A DNA stretch of 64,000 nucleotides, taken from assembly GCA_030591685.1 (NCBI GenBank), contig JAUVAX010000001.1, forward strand, positions 92,873-156,872, read 5' to 3'. This DNA comes from Pseudobdellovibrionaceae bacterium. GTDB taxonomy: Bacteria > Bdellovibrionota > Bdellovibrionia > Bdellovibrionales > UBA1609. A program made the position numbers and the translations under genes. Positions 1 to 9,451 of the stretch are shown one piece after another. How positions within the stretch are numbered: position 1 is the first letter of the stretch; each line of letters begins with the position of its first letter. The notes beneath the pieces were generated by a model. The model did not search any database. It worked only from the letters and a program-made list of their open reading frames with translations, and was not told where the DNA came from.

Positions 1-7
1 TAAAATT

Positions 8-3000
8 GTGTCTCCAAAAAAATATTTCGATTTTTCAATATTAAAATCAATTCCATTAGACCAACTCATCATTAAAAACATGAATATTATAGCTAGTGAT
101 AACCGTCACGGGCTCTCCTTAAAAGTAACTGGACTCAGAATTAAAGTTGAAAATCAGCTCAAGGCACTTTACACAGAGATTAATATCCCTAAGTTAACAC
201 TCAAAAGAAATAAATATCCAGCCCTTGCTGATTTATACATTGATACACAATTCTTATTAACCCCTAATTCTATTAAAATTGCAGGGTTAAAAATAAAAAA
301 GAAAAAATCATATGTGGTAGCAACAGGCGAGATTAATGCAAATGTCGCTGAACTTAAGTATAATAAATCAATAATAAAAACTAGAATGAATGTAAACCTT
401 CGAGAAATCACTCAATTTTCACATTATTTTTTCAAAGAACTCATGCTGCCCAATTTAACAGGGCATGCTTATTTGGATACTAATTTTTCACACTCTAAAG
501 GAGAAAAGCTCACTTCTAATTTCAAGTTAAAAACAAAAAAATTAAATATTAATCAGTTTGTGATTGGCAACATCACCCTTGAAGGGCACACCACTCCTAG
601 TGATATATTGCTGAAAAATGCTATGCTTGAGAACAATTCAGGTAAAATCACCTCTACCCCAATACAAATACCCCTCTCGGGCGCAGCAAGCTTTAAAACG
701 TCTATTAAGATACATGACCTTGAGCTGAGCCAATTATTAAAAAACCTCGACCTAAAAAGGCCACCTCTTAGATTAAATACACAAGGGGAGCTCAACTGTA
801 AAATCACTATTAAGCCTAAATTCAAAGTCAACTGCAACAAATCACGTTTGAAAATATCTCACTTTCATCTGTTTAGTGACAAACAACATATGCAAGAAAG
901 TACCATTGTAGACCTTAGCGATGTGACTCTAAATGGCGGAGTTACCGTAGACAGTAATAAGGTCACCTATTCATCCTCTATTAAAATAAAAAACTCTACA
1001 GGCTCTTCAAAGGGGACCATTTCCTATCAAAAGGGTTTTTATATCACTTATAAAACGGCTCAACCGGGGCTCGCCTTTGACGACATAAATAACCTGGTCC
1101 ATCTTAACTTAGGTGGGACGGCCATGGTTACAGGCTCTACAGCTGGAACGAGTAAATACGCCACCATAAACATGAGGATTAGAGCCAAAGATTTTCTTTT
1201 CCAGGACTTTAAAATGGGCAAGGTCAGCACTGATTTGAAATACAAATCAGGAACGCTATATTTTAAAAAAATTGTGGGCAAGTACAAACAAAATCGATAT
1301 TTTTCAGATTTAAATATAAATCTCACCAAAAGCCGCATCTACTTAAAAGGTCGCTCTGAGTATTTTAACATTCAAGACACTCAGGAAATGCTCATTAAGC
1401 ACCTCAAGATCCCCTTTGACTTCACCGGAAGCGGGCAGATGGATATAGTCCTCAATAGTCCTCTTAATTTAAAAAAACTAAATTATGACCTGAATTTCAA
1501 TTTATTTCGTGGAACTCTTGCCAAAGAAAACTATGATGAAATAAAGGGGCACATAAATAGCAAGAACGGAAAGGTCACAACTAATAATATCACTCTTAAT
1601 AAGTCCAACTCCACGATTAGCCTAAAGGGGTCTGTTTTACCTGACACAAGTACAAATATAGACATATCTGCAAGAAATTTTAGAATTGAAGAGTCCAAGC
1701 ATATTTCTAACTATGGGCTTAATTTAACTGGACAAATAGATTTAGACACAAAAATGACGGGCCCCCTTAATAGTCCCAATTTATTAATTAATGGGCGCCT
1801 AAGCAAGGTGCTTATTGCTGAGTACCCACAAAGGTCTTCAGCTTTTTCATTAAACATTAACAAACAGTTTGTCTCCGGCAGAGGAGCTCTCTTTGGAAAT
1901 ACACTAACGACAGACTTCAAATTCCCAATATCAAAAAATGAAAACTTTAAATTCGTATTAATAACTAAAAATTGGGACTTTATTAAACTATTTAATTTAT
2001 TTGCAAAAAAAGATATACAAAAAAAATATCATACTCGTTTAAACTTACATGCAGACCTCAAAAGCAAACGAGGCGGGCTCTGGAACAGCACCGGGGCCGT
2101 AACTGTCAACAGCTTTAACATTGAACGAGGGTCTATTAAAATGTCCTCCAAAAATTCACCGCAAATCTTGTTTAATAAGGGGAAAATATCTACGCATAAT
2201 TTCAAAGTAACCGGGGAGAACACATTTGCTGAACTTGTCTCTAAAAACACGGTAAAAAATAATCTTAACCTAGAGCTCACAGGCAAAATCAATCTCGGCT
2301 TGGCAGCCATACTCACCCCGCTTGAAGACTTATCAGGACTTGCAAATGCTAAAATTAAAATTACAGGCAAATCTACTCAGCCCAAATTTATGGGTTCAGC
2401 ATACATACATAACACTACCGTTAAAATTAAAGATTTCCCCCACTCTTTTACAGAGCTGAGTGCGGACATCCTGTTCAACGATGACAAGGCTTATTTAAAT
2501 GCCGCAAAAGCAAAATTTGCAAATGGAGACGCACGAGCCTCCGGTAAAATTATCTTCAGTAGTCTCGATAATATACAAGTGGATGCTCGAGGCGACTTTG
2601 AGAATGTCTCACTAAATTTTCCTAAAAATATTATAACTCACGGCTCAGGCACACTATATCTAACAGGCCACTGGTTTCCTTATGAACTCGGTGGAATATA
2701 TAATATAACTGGAGGTGAGTTTAAGGCCGAATTCACAGACGCAAACAGCTCTAGTATAACAATTGCTCCCAGCCGGTTTTTGCCTAAATTTCTTGTTAAA
2801 AAGGGGTTCGAACCACTAAGTCTAAATCTAAATATTGAAATGCTTAAGCCAATACACATCAGGAACTCTCAAATGACAGCGCCAATACAAGGTCAGTTAG
2901 CTGTTACAGGCACTCCAACAAACCCTATTTTAAACGGCCAGCTCTTATTTAAAAAAGGTGGGCAAATTGCTTTTAGAAAAAACAGCTTTGAATTACAAAG

Positions 3001-3589
3001 AGGAAACGTAGAGTTTAAAAATTCATCACCAGACAATCCAAACCTTTTTATTGCGGCCTTAACTCAAATAGAAAGTAACGACATTAATTATGATATCAGC
3101 CTACTTATGCAGGGCTCCGGTAAAAACCCAAAAATGAACCTCATAAGCTCTCCCCCACTCTCTGAAGTTGACCTCGTTACGCTACTGGCCTTAGGCATTA
3201 CTACAACTGAACTTGAAAAGACAAACTCACAAGAGCAGGCCACTCAAACCTCATATCAAATTGGGTCAGCTCTTCTCGCAAGTCCAATAGGCAAGCAATT
3301 TAAAAAGAGGTTTGGGTTAGACGTACAAATATCAAGTGATTTTGAAGAGCAAGTTGCAGTACCTAAAGTAACTTTAAAAAAGCAGTTTACACCAAAGCTA
3401 AGCGGCGCTGCCAGTCAAACACTCGGGGATAAACCTAAATTTAATGCTAAGGCTCAGTATAAATTTGATAATAACTGGTCTGTCATTGGTTTTTATGACT
3501 CTACTGAGGAAACTGACGACAGCGATAACACCACAAAAGATAACGACTCAATTGGCATCGACCTTGAGTATCGTTTTAAGTTTAAGTAG
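8..3589 (+). CDS. tamB: TamB-like translocation/assembly module protein (DUF490), 5' end truncated by window
   Basis: Long repetitive beta-rich protein; C-terminus resembles TamB/DUF490 (GTPTNPILNGQLLFKKGGQIAFRKNSFELQRGNVEFKN, LISSPPLSEVDLVTLLALGITTTEL). Frame is open to the window edge. Confidence 0.85.
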   Translation: MSPKKYFDFSILKSIPLDQLIIKNMNIIASDNRHGLSLKVTGLRIKVENQLKALYTEINIPKLTLKRNKYPALADLYIDTQFLLTPNSIKIAGLKIKKKKSYVVATGEINANVAELKYNKSIIKTRMNVNLREITQFSHYFFKELMLPNLTGHAYLDTNFSHSKGEKLTSNFKLKTKKLNINQFVIGNITLEGHTTPSDILLKNAMLENNSGKITSTPIQIPLSGAASFKTSIKIHDLELSQLLKNLDLKRPPLRLNTQGELNCKITIKPKFKVNCNKSRLKISHFHLFSDKQHMQESTIVDLSDVTLNGGVTVDSNKVTYSSSIKIKNSTGSSKGTISYQKGFYITYKTAQPGLAFDDINNLVHLNLGGTAMVTGSTAGTSKYATINMRIRAKDFLFQDFKMGKVSTDLKYKSGTLYFKKIVGKYKQNRYFSDLNINLTKSRIYLKGRSEYFNIQDTQEMLIKHLKIPFDFTGSGQMDIVLNSPLNLKKLNYDLNFNLFRGTLAKENYDEIKGHINSKNGKVTTNNITLNKSNSTISLKGSVLPDTSTNIDISARNFRIEESKHISNYGLNLTGQIDLDTKMTGPLNSPNLLINGRLSKVLIAEYPQRSSAFSLNINKQFVSGRGALFGNTLTTDFKFPISKNENFKFVLITKNWDFIKLFNLFAKKDIQKKYHTRLNLHADLKSKRGGLWNSTGAVTVNSFNIERGSIKMSSKNSPQILFNKGKISTHNFKVTGENTFAELVSKNTVKNNLNLELTGKINLGLAAILTPLEDLSGLANAKIKITGKSTQPKFMGSAYIHNTTVKIKDFPHSFTELSADILFNDDKAYLNAAKAKFANGDARASGKIIFSSLDNIQVDARGDFENVSLNFPKNIITHGSGTLYLTGHWFPYELGGIYNITGGEFKAEFTDANSSSITIAPSRFLPKFLVKKGFEPLSLNLNIEMLKPIHIRNSQMTAPIQGQLAVTGTPTNPILNGQLLFKKGGQIAFRKNSFELQRGNVEFKNSSPDNPNLFIAALTQIESNDINYDISLLMQGSGKNPKMNLISSPPLSEVDLVTLLALGITTTELEKTNSQEQATQTSYQIGSALLASPIGKQFKKRFGLDVQISSDFEEQVAVPKVTLKKQFTPKLSGAASQTLGDKPKFNAKAQYKFDNNWSVIGFYDSTEETDDSDNTTKDNDSIGIDLEYRFKFK

Positions 3590-3596
3590 GTAAATA

Positions 3597-6383
3597 GTGA
3601 AACTTTTTGGAAATATAATCATACTCTTGTTACTCGGATCACATCCAGCACTGTCGTACCAAATACAATTTGAAAACATCAAACCTAAATTAACAAGTTC
3701 ACTTGAGGCCGAAAACCCTAAACTTTTTTCGGGGAGCGCTAACCTTAAAGACGTTGACGATGCGATTAGAAAGATAATGACATCTCGACTCTATTCTCGT
3801 GTAGTTGCCACAAAATCATCAGATAACATTATAAACATTAAGGCTCATATTATAAGAATATTCTCTTCAATTAATTTTACCGGAAACAACGTGTTCTCTA
3901 GTTCAAACCTCTCAAGCATCATCTCCATTTCTAAATCTCAAATTTTTGATAGGGTTAAAATTGAAAACTCAAGGCGAATAATCTTAAATCATTATAAAAA
4001 CAGCGGCTTTCTTAAAACTAAAGTTTCAACTTCAATTAAATTTAATACGCCGGGGAATACTCAAGTTATATATACAATTGTTGAGGGTCCCTCTAGCAAA
4101 TTATCAAAAATTAAAATCAATACAAAAAACACCTACCTTGAAAGAATATTATTAAAAAAAGTTCGAAATTTTATCAATAAGCGACTCACCTCAACACTTC
4201 AGAATGAAATCAAATCCATTATCAGTGACTATTTATCAGAAAATAGATATTTTTTAGCCCGAATTAGTGCTCCCTTAATTTCATTAAGTAAAGATCAAGA
4301 GTCTGCTGAAATTAGTTTCGATGTATCAAGTTCAAAGAAGTACGAGATACTTTTGTTTGGTAACACTTCTTTTTCAACACTAGAGCTTTCAAGAATACTT
4401 AAATTCAGCACCTTTGAAAAGGGCTCGGACCCCCTCCCTTACATTCAAAAAATCCTCACTAACCACTACCTCAACTCTGGTTATGCAAATGTTGAAATAT
4501 CTATCACCCCCTTAGAGAAGAAAAACCCTCACTCTATTTGGCTAAAGGTCTCCATAAAGGAAAGTAAAAAAATATTTATAAGTGACATTATTTTCAAAGG
4601 ACGATTTTCTAAAAGCACTAAATATTATATTGATTTTTTACGTAAAAATAGTTCACAAATTATATCTAAATCTTTTTATAATAAAATTGATTTTGATTTT
4701 GGGCTAACTAACCTTATAACTCATCTACAGAACTTGGGTTTTGTGCATGCAAAAGTGTCCTCCGTTCGTGTCAAAAAAAATAAATCTGGTTCAGAATTAA
4801 CAATTAGTGTCTATTTAGAGGAAGGTCCCTTAACTCTCATAAATAAAATTAACTTCATTGGGAACAACTCTTTTAATTCAGAGACACTTATTGATACTTT
4901 TGGTCTCAAGAAGGGCTCTCCGCTGAACTCAGAAATTATCACACAGGGTTTAGAAAAAATAAAAATGTATTATGATAATCATGGTCATATTGAAATGAAG
5001 ATTTTAAATAACAATCAGGACATAGTAAAGTACCTGCCCAACAACTCTTCAGCTAATTTATTAATTAAAATCTTTGAGGGGCCGTCGGTTACAATTAAGT
5101 CCATCATTATTGAAGGAAATGAAAAAACAAAAGACTATGTAATTTTAACGGAGATACCGTTGAAAAAAAACAGCCTTGTCACCTCAGAATTATTAAATGA
5201 AACTAGGCGGCGATTAAATAATTTAGGCGTTTTTAACCTCGTTCAGGTCAGCACTCTAGAAAGAAATACTAAACTCTCTGATCGAACATTAATTGTTTCT
5301 CTCGCTGAGCGAGACCCCGGGCTTGTTCGAATAGGGCTTGGTGTCACTGATGAGCACAAGCTTACGGTTCGTGGATTTACAGGGGTCTCTTACAATAATA
5401 TTTCGGGGCATGCACGTGCTGCCAGCCTAAGAGCTGATTTAATGAGTCATGTTGAGCTCTTTGATCGGCCTACTTACAAGGTTACTTTTGATTACCTAGA
5501 GCCCTTTTTATTAAGTTCTCGAACTCGTGGACGCTTAAATATAACCGTAAAAGAACTTTTGAAAATCGCAGACAATGCCACCGATCCAGATCTTGTTGAT
5601 CGCTCTAACCAAATATCACTGACTTTAGAGCGCGACCTAATAAATCACATTAACCTTACATGGACTATGTACAAGCTCGATACCCGTGAACAATTTGATA
5701 TAAACACCTTAACACCAAAATCTAATCGTGACCAAATTGCAACTATGGGGCCCGCTATAACTTTTGACAATAGAGACAACCCCTTTTTACCATCAAAGGG
5801 ATACTATGCACGTTGGTTTTCTGATTACTCAAGTCCAAATATCGGCAGCTCTGAAAAGGTAAAGTTCTACAGAACAAACATAAGTATTACAAATTACAGA
5901 AAAATTGAAGAAGGTTCTAATGTGATCTGGGCAAATAGTATAAGGGGGGGGTACTTAGAAAATCTGAGTGATTTATCTGGCTCGTCCGTACCAAAGTCTT
6001 ATGCATTTGCACTAGGGGGCAGGTCTACAATTAGAGGTTTTGATGCCGGAAGCCAAAACGACCGACTCTTGCCTGACATTGAGCTTCCTGACGTAGTCGG
6101 GCAACCTTATATAGAAAACTCTCAAAGCTATTATTTATATAAAACAGAGCTTCGTTTCTCATTATATAAAAATTTTGGGGCCGTATTATTTTATGATGCT
6201 GGGGCTTTATTTGCTAAAGGCGTGACTCAGAAAAAGCCCTTTAGACAGTCGGCAGGCTTCGGGTTTAGATATAATACTCCCTTTGGGCCCGTAAATTTTG
6301 AGTTTGCATTTAAACTTGATCGTATCCCAGAGTATACAGAGGAGGACCCTTTTAGGTTTCACTTCTCAATAGGTAGCTTCTGA
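3597..6383 (+). CDS. tamA: BamA/TamA-family outer membrane protein with multiple POTRA domains and C-terminal surface-antigen barrel
   Basis: Signal peptide, repeated POTRA-like segments (INFIGNNSFNSETLIDTFGLKKGSPL), Omp85 features (GGRSTIRGFDAGS, FGFRYNTPFGPVNFEFAF); adjacent to tamB. Confidence 0.85.
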   Translation: MKLFGNIIILLLLGSHPALSYQIQFENIKPKLTSSLEAENPKLFSGSANLKDVDDAIRKIMTSRLYSRVVATKSSDNIINIKAHIIRIFSSINFTGNNVFSSSNLSSIISISKSQIFDRVKIENSRRIILNHYKNSGFLKTKVSTSIKFNTPGNTQVIYTIVEGPSSKLSKIKINTKNTYLERILLKKVRNFINKRLTSTLQNEIKSIISDYLSENRYFLARISAPLISLSKDQESAEISFDVSSSKKYEILLFGNTSFSTLELSRILKFSTFEKGSDPLPYIQKILTNHYLNSGYANVEISITPLEKKNPHSIWLKVSIKESKKIFISDIIFKGRFSKSTKYYIDFLRKNSSQIISKSFYNKIDFDFGLTNLITHLQNLGFVHAKVSSVRVKKNKSGSELTISVYLEEGPLTLINKINFIGNNSFNSETLIDTFGLKKGSPLNSEIITQGLEKIKMYYDNHGHIEMKILNNNQDIVKYLPNNSSANLLIKIFEGPSVTIKSIIIEGNEKTKDYVILTEIPLKKNSLVTSELLNETRRRLNNLGVFNLVQVSTLERNTKLSDRTLIVSLAERDPGLVRIGLGVTDEHKLTVRGFTGVSYNNISGHARAASLRADLMSHVELFDRPTYKVTFDYLEPFLLSSRTRGRLNITVKELLKIADNATDPDLVDRSNQISLTLERDLINHINLTWTMYKLDTREQFDINTLTPKSNRDQIATMGPAITFDNRDNPFLPSKGYYARWFSDYSSPNIGSSEKVKFYRTNISITNYRKIEEGSNVIWANSIRGGYLENLSDLSGSSVPKSYAFALGGRSTIRGFDAGSQNDRLLPDIELPDVVGQPYIENSQSYYLYKTELRFSLYKNFGAVLFYDAGALFAKGVTQKKPFRQSAGFGFRYNTPFGPVNFEFAFKLDRIPEYTEEDPFRFHFSIGSF

Positions 6384-6569
6384 TAACACACCCTTATAGA
6401 AAATATTACTTACTCTTGAAACAATTTATGTCACTCCCTTAGTTCTTATGAACTTGAAACTCTAATCAAACGCAAAATCAAGTACTTAAGCTTTGTTTTA
6501 GCTAGTAATTACGCCTATTTTTGGCATCAACCTTGCTCTGTAGTAGCTTATAACAATAAGAGGTAAGGT

Positions 6570-7058
6570 ATGAAAATTAAAATGAAAGCATCCACATTGA
6601 CATTATTTAAGGTTACTAATTTTGGGCTTATTCTTACGTTAGTCATTTTAGTGTCTGCATGCTCAACATTAAAAACAATGAAACCGACTAAAGACAAAAC
6701 GGCTGTATTAACTACATCCACAGGTGGCCGAGTTGAAATTAGTGATTTAAACTCTAAAAAACAGCCCGCAAAAATCAAACATGTAATATTTAACAAGAGA
6801 ACGCGACTTTGCAAAAAAAATCCTAAATCTGAAAACCTTGCCATAAAGCAAGAGGAGTTAGACCTAGAGCTCTCCTTTATGATTAATAGCCTCAGTAATC
6901 AAGAGCTTACAGTCTCAAAAAAAGGCTCTTCATACAGACTATTATCAAAAAATATGATGACAAACCTCTACAACACTCCTAATTGCCCAAAGTTTCGGTA
7001 TAAACTTCATATTATAAGTAAGCTTTTAAAGGGCCATCAATTGGTCTCTATGCAGTAA
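6570..7058 (+). CDS. hypothetical lipoprotein
   Basis: N-terminal hydrophobic segment with lipobox LVSAC; ATG preceded by AAGAGGTAAGG. Confidence 0.6.
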   Translation: MKIKMKASTLTLFKVTNFGLILTLVILVSACSTLKTMKPTKDKTAVLTTSTGGRVEISDLNSKKQPAKIKHVIFNKRTRLCKKNPKSENLAIKQEELDLELSFMINSLSNQELTVSKKGSSYRLLSKNMMTNLYNTPNCPKFRYKLHIISKLLKGHQLVSMQ

Positions 7059-7203
7059 TGACATTGCTGTAAGTTAAAACTGTATTAAGAACTGATTATT
7101 ATATTCTTAAAATAATGAAATTTTTTTCTTTGCAGCCCCAAGGGCTTGCATTAGAACTATCTATCTCCTATTTTTCTGGTTCATAAAACAAAAGGAGATC
7201 TAA

Positions 7204-7317
7204 ATGAAATCAAAAATAAAAAAAATTAATATAAAAGAGCTCGAACAGGAGCTCCTGCATTTAAATACTTATTCCACTTATGGTGTAAAATTAAATACGT
7301 GCACCTTTGATCGTTAA
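7204..7317 (+). CDS. 37-aa peptide, candidate RiPP/signal precursor: MKSKIKKINIKELEQELLHLNTYSTYGVKLNTCTFDR
   Basis: ATG at 7204 with SD AAGGAG at 7192-7197; charged leader-like N-terminus and Ser/Thr/Cys-containing C-terminus; immediately upstream of a LanM dehydratase-like gene. Not in the supplied ORF track. Confidence 0.65.
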   Translation: MKSKIKKINIKELEQELLHLNTYSTYGVKLNTCTFDR

Positions 7318-7322
7318 GGAGG

Positions 7323-8381
7323 GTGCCGACAATGATTGCTCGAAAAAATATTTTACAAAATGAATCACCTGAAGCTCATACTTACCCGTCTAGAGTGCAA
7401 AATGCCACTCTCTGGGAGAAGCTCTTTGTCAGTGAAAACAGTCCACTGCGAGAGCTCTTTCAGGAGTTCGAATTCAGCCGAAGGCTAAATCCATTTAGAT
7501 TGATGCACAAGGTAAAACATGAGACCTCTCTGGATGACAGTAATAAGGTTGAGTTTTCAGAAAAAGTACTCCCTAACAATAACCCCGTAAGCGTTGAAAG
7601 CTATCAGTCCGTAGGCGCCTACCTTGCCCTTTTTTCATGGTTTGGCGTGACCGATTTACATAAAAACAACATGATGTATAAAACAATTAATAGACACACT
7701 AAAATTACACCTCTCTCCATTGAATGCATATTTAATGATATTTACTTACCCTCGCAAACACTCTTAGCCCCAAAAAAGACTGATCAGAACAACCATTCAG
7801 GTTTTGATAAAATATTTGATCACTTGAAGTCAGAAGGTACGACTCAAGATATTTACTTATTTATTAAGGGGTATATTGAATACCTATTGTTCTTAAACAC
7901 AATAAAGCAGAGGATTTCTACACTTGTGAATTCAATTGAAAATGTTCATAACACTCCTATTAGAGTACTTGTTAAAAATGATAGCGTGTACTTAAAATTT
8001 TTTAAGGGGTATTTAATGACGGCGCAAGAATTTGAAAAAACTGAAGTTTTACAACTTAAGAAAAGCAAAATACCCTATTACTTTCATTACTTAAATGAGA
8101 ATAAAATCTACTTCTACAATACACTTGAAGAGCAGGAGCCCATACGTCAAAACTCTCCTATTCACAAATCCATACACAAACTCTCTAGAAGACAAGGCGT
8201 TATGCCTAGTCAAAATTCATATAGGAGCTTACTTGAGCGGGGAGCTTTGCAATTAGCTCGTTTACTGTTACCTAAAGATTATTCAGGTACTCTCGGAGAT
8301 AAGAATTTTAGTATAAATGCCCAACACAAAATAATCACAATCAAGTGCGCTGGTGAGTTTTATGTTGAATGTGAGTCTTAG
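7323..8381 (+). CDS. Stand-alone LanM-type dehydratase-like protein (DUF4135), no LanC cyclase domain; likely true start ATG at 7332
   Basis: Motif SVGAYLALFSWFGVTDLHKNNMM...ITPLSIECIF resembles LanM G..LA..YLLG.TDLHxEN...PVLIDLETLF; IRVLVKNDSVYLKFF resembles VR.IFR.T.VY..LL; EVLQLKKSKIPYYFHY resembles E..LL.GDIPYF. SD AAGGAGG at 7315-7321 overlaps the stop of the peptide ORF. Confidence 0.65.
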   Translation: MPTMIARKNILQNESPEAHTYPSRVQNATLWEKLFVSENSPLRELFQEFEFSRRLNPFRLMHKVKHETSLDDSNKVEFSEKVLPNNNPVSVESYQSVGAYLALFSWFGVTDLHKNNMMYKTINRHTKITPLSIECIFNDIYLPSQTLLAPKKTDQNNHSGFDKIFDHLKSEGTTQDIYLFIKGYIEYLLFLNTIKQRISTLVNSIENVHNTPIRVLVKNDSVYLKFFKGYLMTAQEFEKTEVLQLKKSKIPYYFHYLNENKIYFYNTLEEQEPIRQNSPIHKSIHKLSRRQGVMPSQNSYRSLLERGALQLARLLLPKDYSGTLGDKNFSINAQHKIITIKCAGEFYVECES

Positions 8382-9297
8382 AGTTAGGGTTTCCCATCCG
8401 CAAATAAGTGAATCAGATGACTATAAACTCCCTGTTATGTATTTATTTGATAATCTCATTCGAAATAAGCTCGCCATGGACTCAAAATATAATCTGGTCC
8501 AAGTTCTAAATTTAAAAAGCAAGTGTAGTTTTGACTGTTTTGCGTCGCTTTCAAATGAAGATGTTTATAAAGTACTCACGGGCCTCATTAACAACTCTTG
8601 TGAAGCTTGTGATCAGAGAAAGGGTTATATTCGCGTAAGAATAGAGGAGAAAAAACTTTTTATAAAAATTTTAATTATTGATAGCGGCACAGGAGTCCCC
8701 CATGAGATTCTTACTCGCTTAAACAACAAGAGCTTTTCTTACAAAAAAACTACTAGTACAGGATTTGGCTTAGGTTACTCTCAAAAAATATTACGAAGCG
8801 TGGGTGGGGACGTTATTTTGAAATCAAGAGCTCATAGGGGTACTATTACTGAAGTTACAATACCTAAAGGCCCAGCCCCCAGTTATCTGGCTACAAGTAT
8901 TGATATCAATGTACCAAATATTGTTATTATTGATGAGGGTCTCGACACAAGAAATGACTGGATGTCTCGGCTTCATAATGTCCCAGGGTCTAATGCTCTG
9001 AGTTTTACTTATTTCGAAAGTCTTAATCAACTTGAGCCTTTTTTGCATCACTATGCAGAGCAAGTCGATCAGTGTTTATTTTTAATAGATTTTTCTCATG
9101 GAGATCAAAATTGCCTAGAGTTTATTACTAAAAATAAACTTAAATCAGGATCACTCCTGGTGTCTAGAGGCTATGAACACCCTGAATGCATTAGAGCGGT
9201 CACCGAACTTGGGTTGAAAATATTGCCTAAGGTGTTAATCCCGTATATACCGATCAAATATGGCTCTGATGTTAGTGTACCGACCGTTGCTTTGTAA
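8353..9297 (+). CDS. GHKL/HATPase_c protein with divergent C-terminal receiver-like region
   Basis: N-box LTGLINNSCEAC, G1 IDSGTGVP, G2 STGFGLGYSQKILRSVGGDV; C-terminus NIVIIDEG...LFLIDFSHGD...GSLLVSRGYEHP resembles a degenerate receiver. Overlaps the upstream ORF by about 20-29 nt. Confidence 0.75.
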   Translation: MSFMLNVSLRVRVSHPQISESDDYKLPVMYLFDNLIRNKLAMDSKYNLVQVLNLKSKCSFDCFASLSNEDVYKVLTGLINNSCEACDQRKGYIRVRIEEKKLFIKILIIDSGTGVPHEILTRLNNKSFSYKKTTSTGFGLGYSQKILRSVGGDVILKSRAHRGTITEVTIPKGPAPSYLATSIDINVPNIVIIDEGLDTRNDWMSRLHNVPGSNALSFTYFESLNQLEPFLHHYAEQVDQCLFLIDFSHGDQNCLEFITKNKLKSGSLLVSRGYEHPECIRAVTELGLKILPKVLIPYIPIKYGSDVSVPTVAL

Positions 9298-9451
9298 AAT
9301 TTCCTAAAAACTAAACTTTGACCCATGTTTAAAAAGTAAATTTGTTGTTTTTACGTCTGATTATTCATAGACGCTCTTACTTTCTTTACTTATTTTTTTT
9401 CATATGCTTTAAATCTAACTGAAAAAGCAATTAATACTGTAAGGAATAAAT

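Noticed and set aside
169-2370. Several 60-113 aa minus-strand ORFs inside the tamB-like gene
   Set aside because: Antisense to a convincing long coding gene; no motifs or SD support.
7131-7155. GCAGCCCCAAGGGCTTGC hairpin as a terminator before the peptide gene
   Set aside because: Short stem with a bulge and no T-run on its 3' side; may be regulatory but not supportable.
8824-9063. Minus-strand 79-aa ORF inside the HATPase gene
   Set aside because: Shadow ORF antisense to a gene with clear GHKL motifs.
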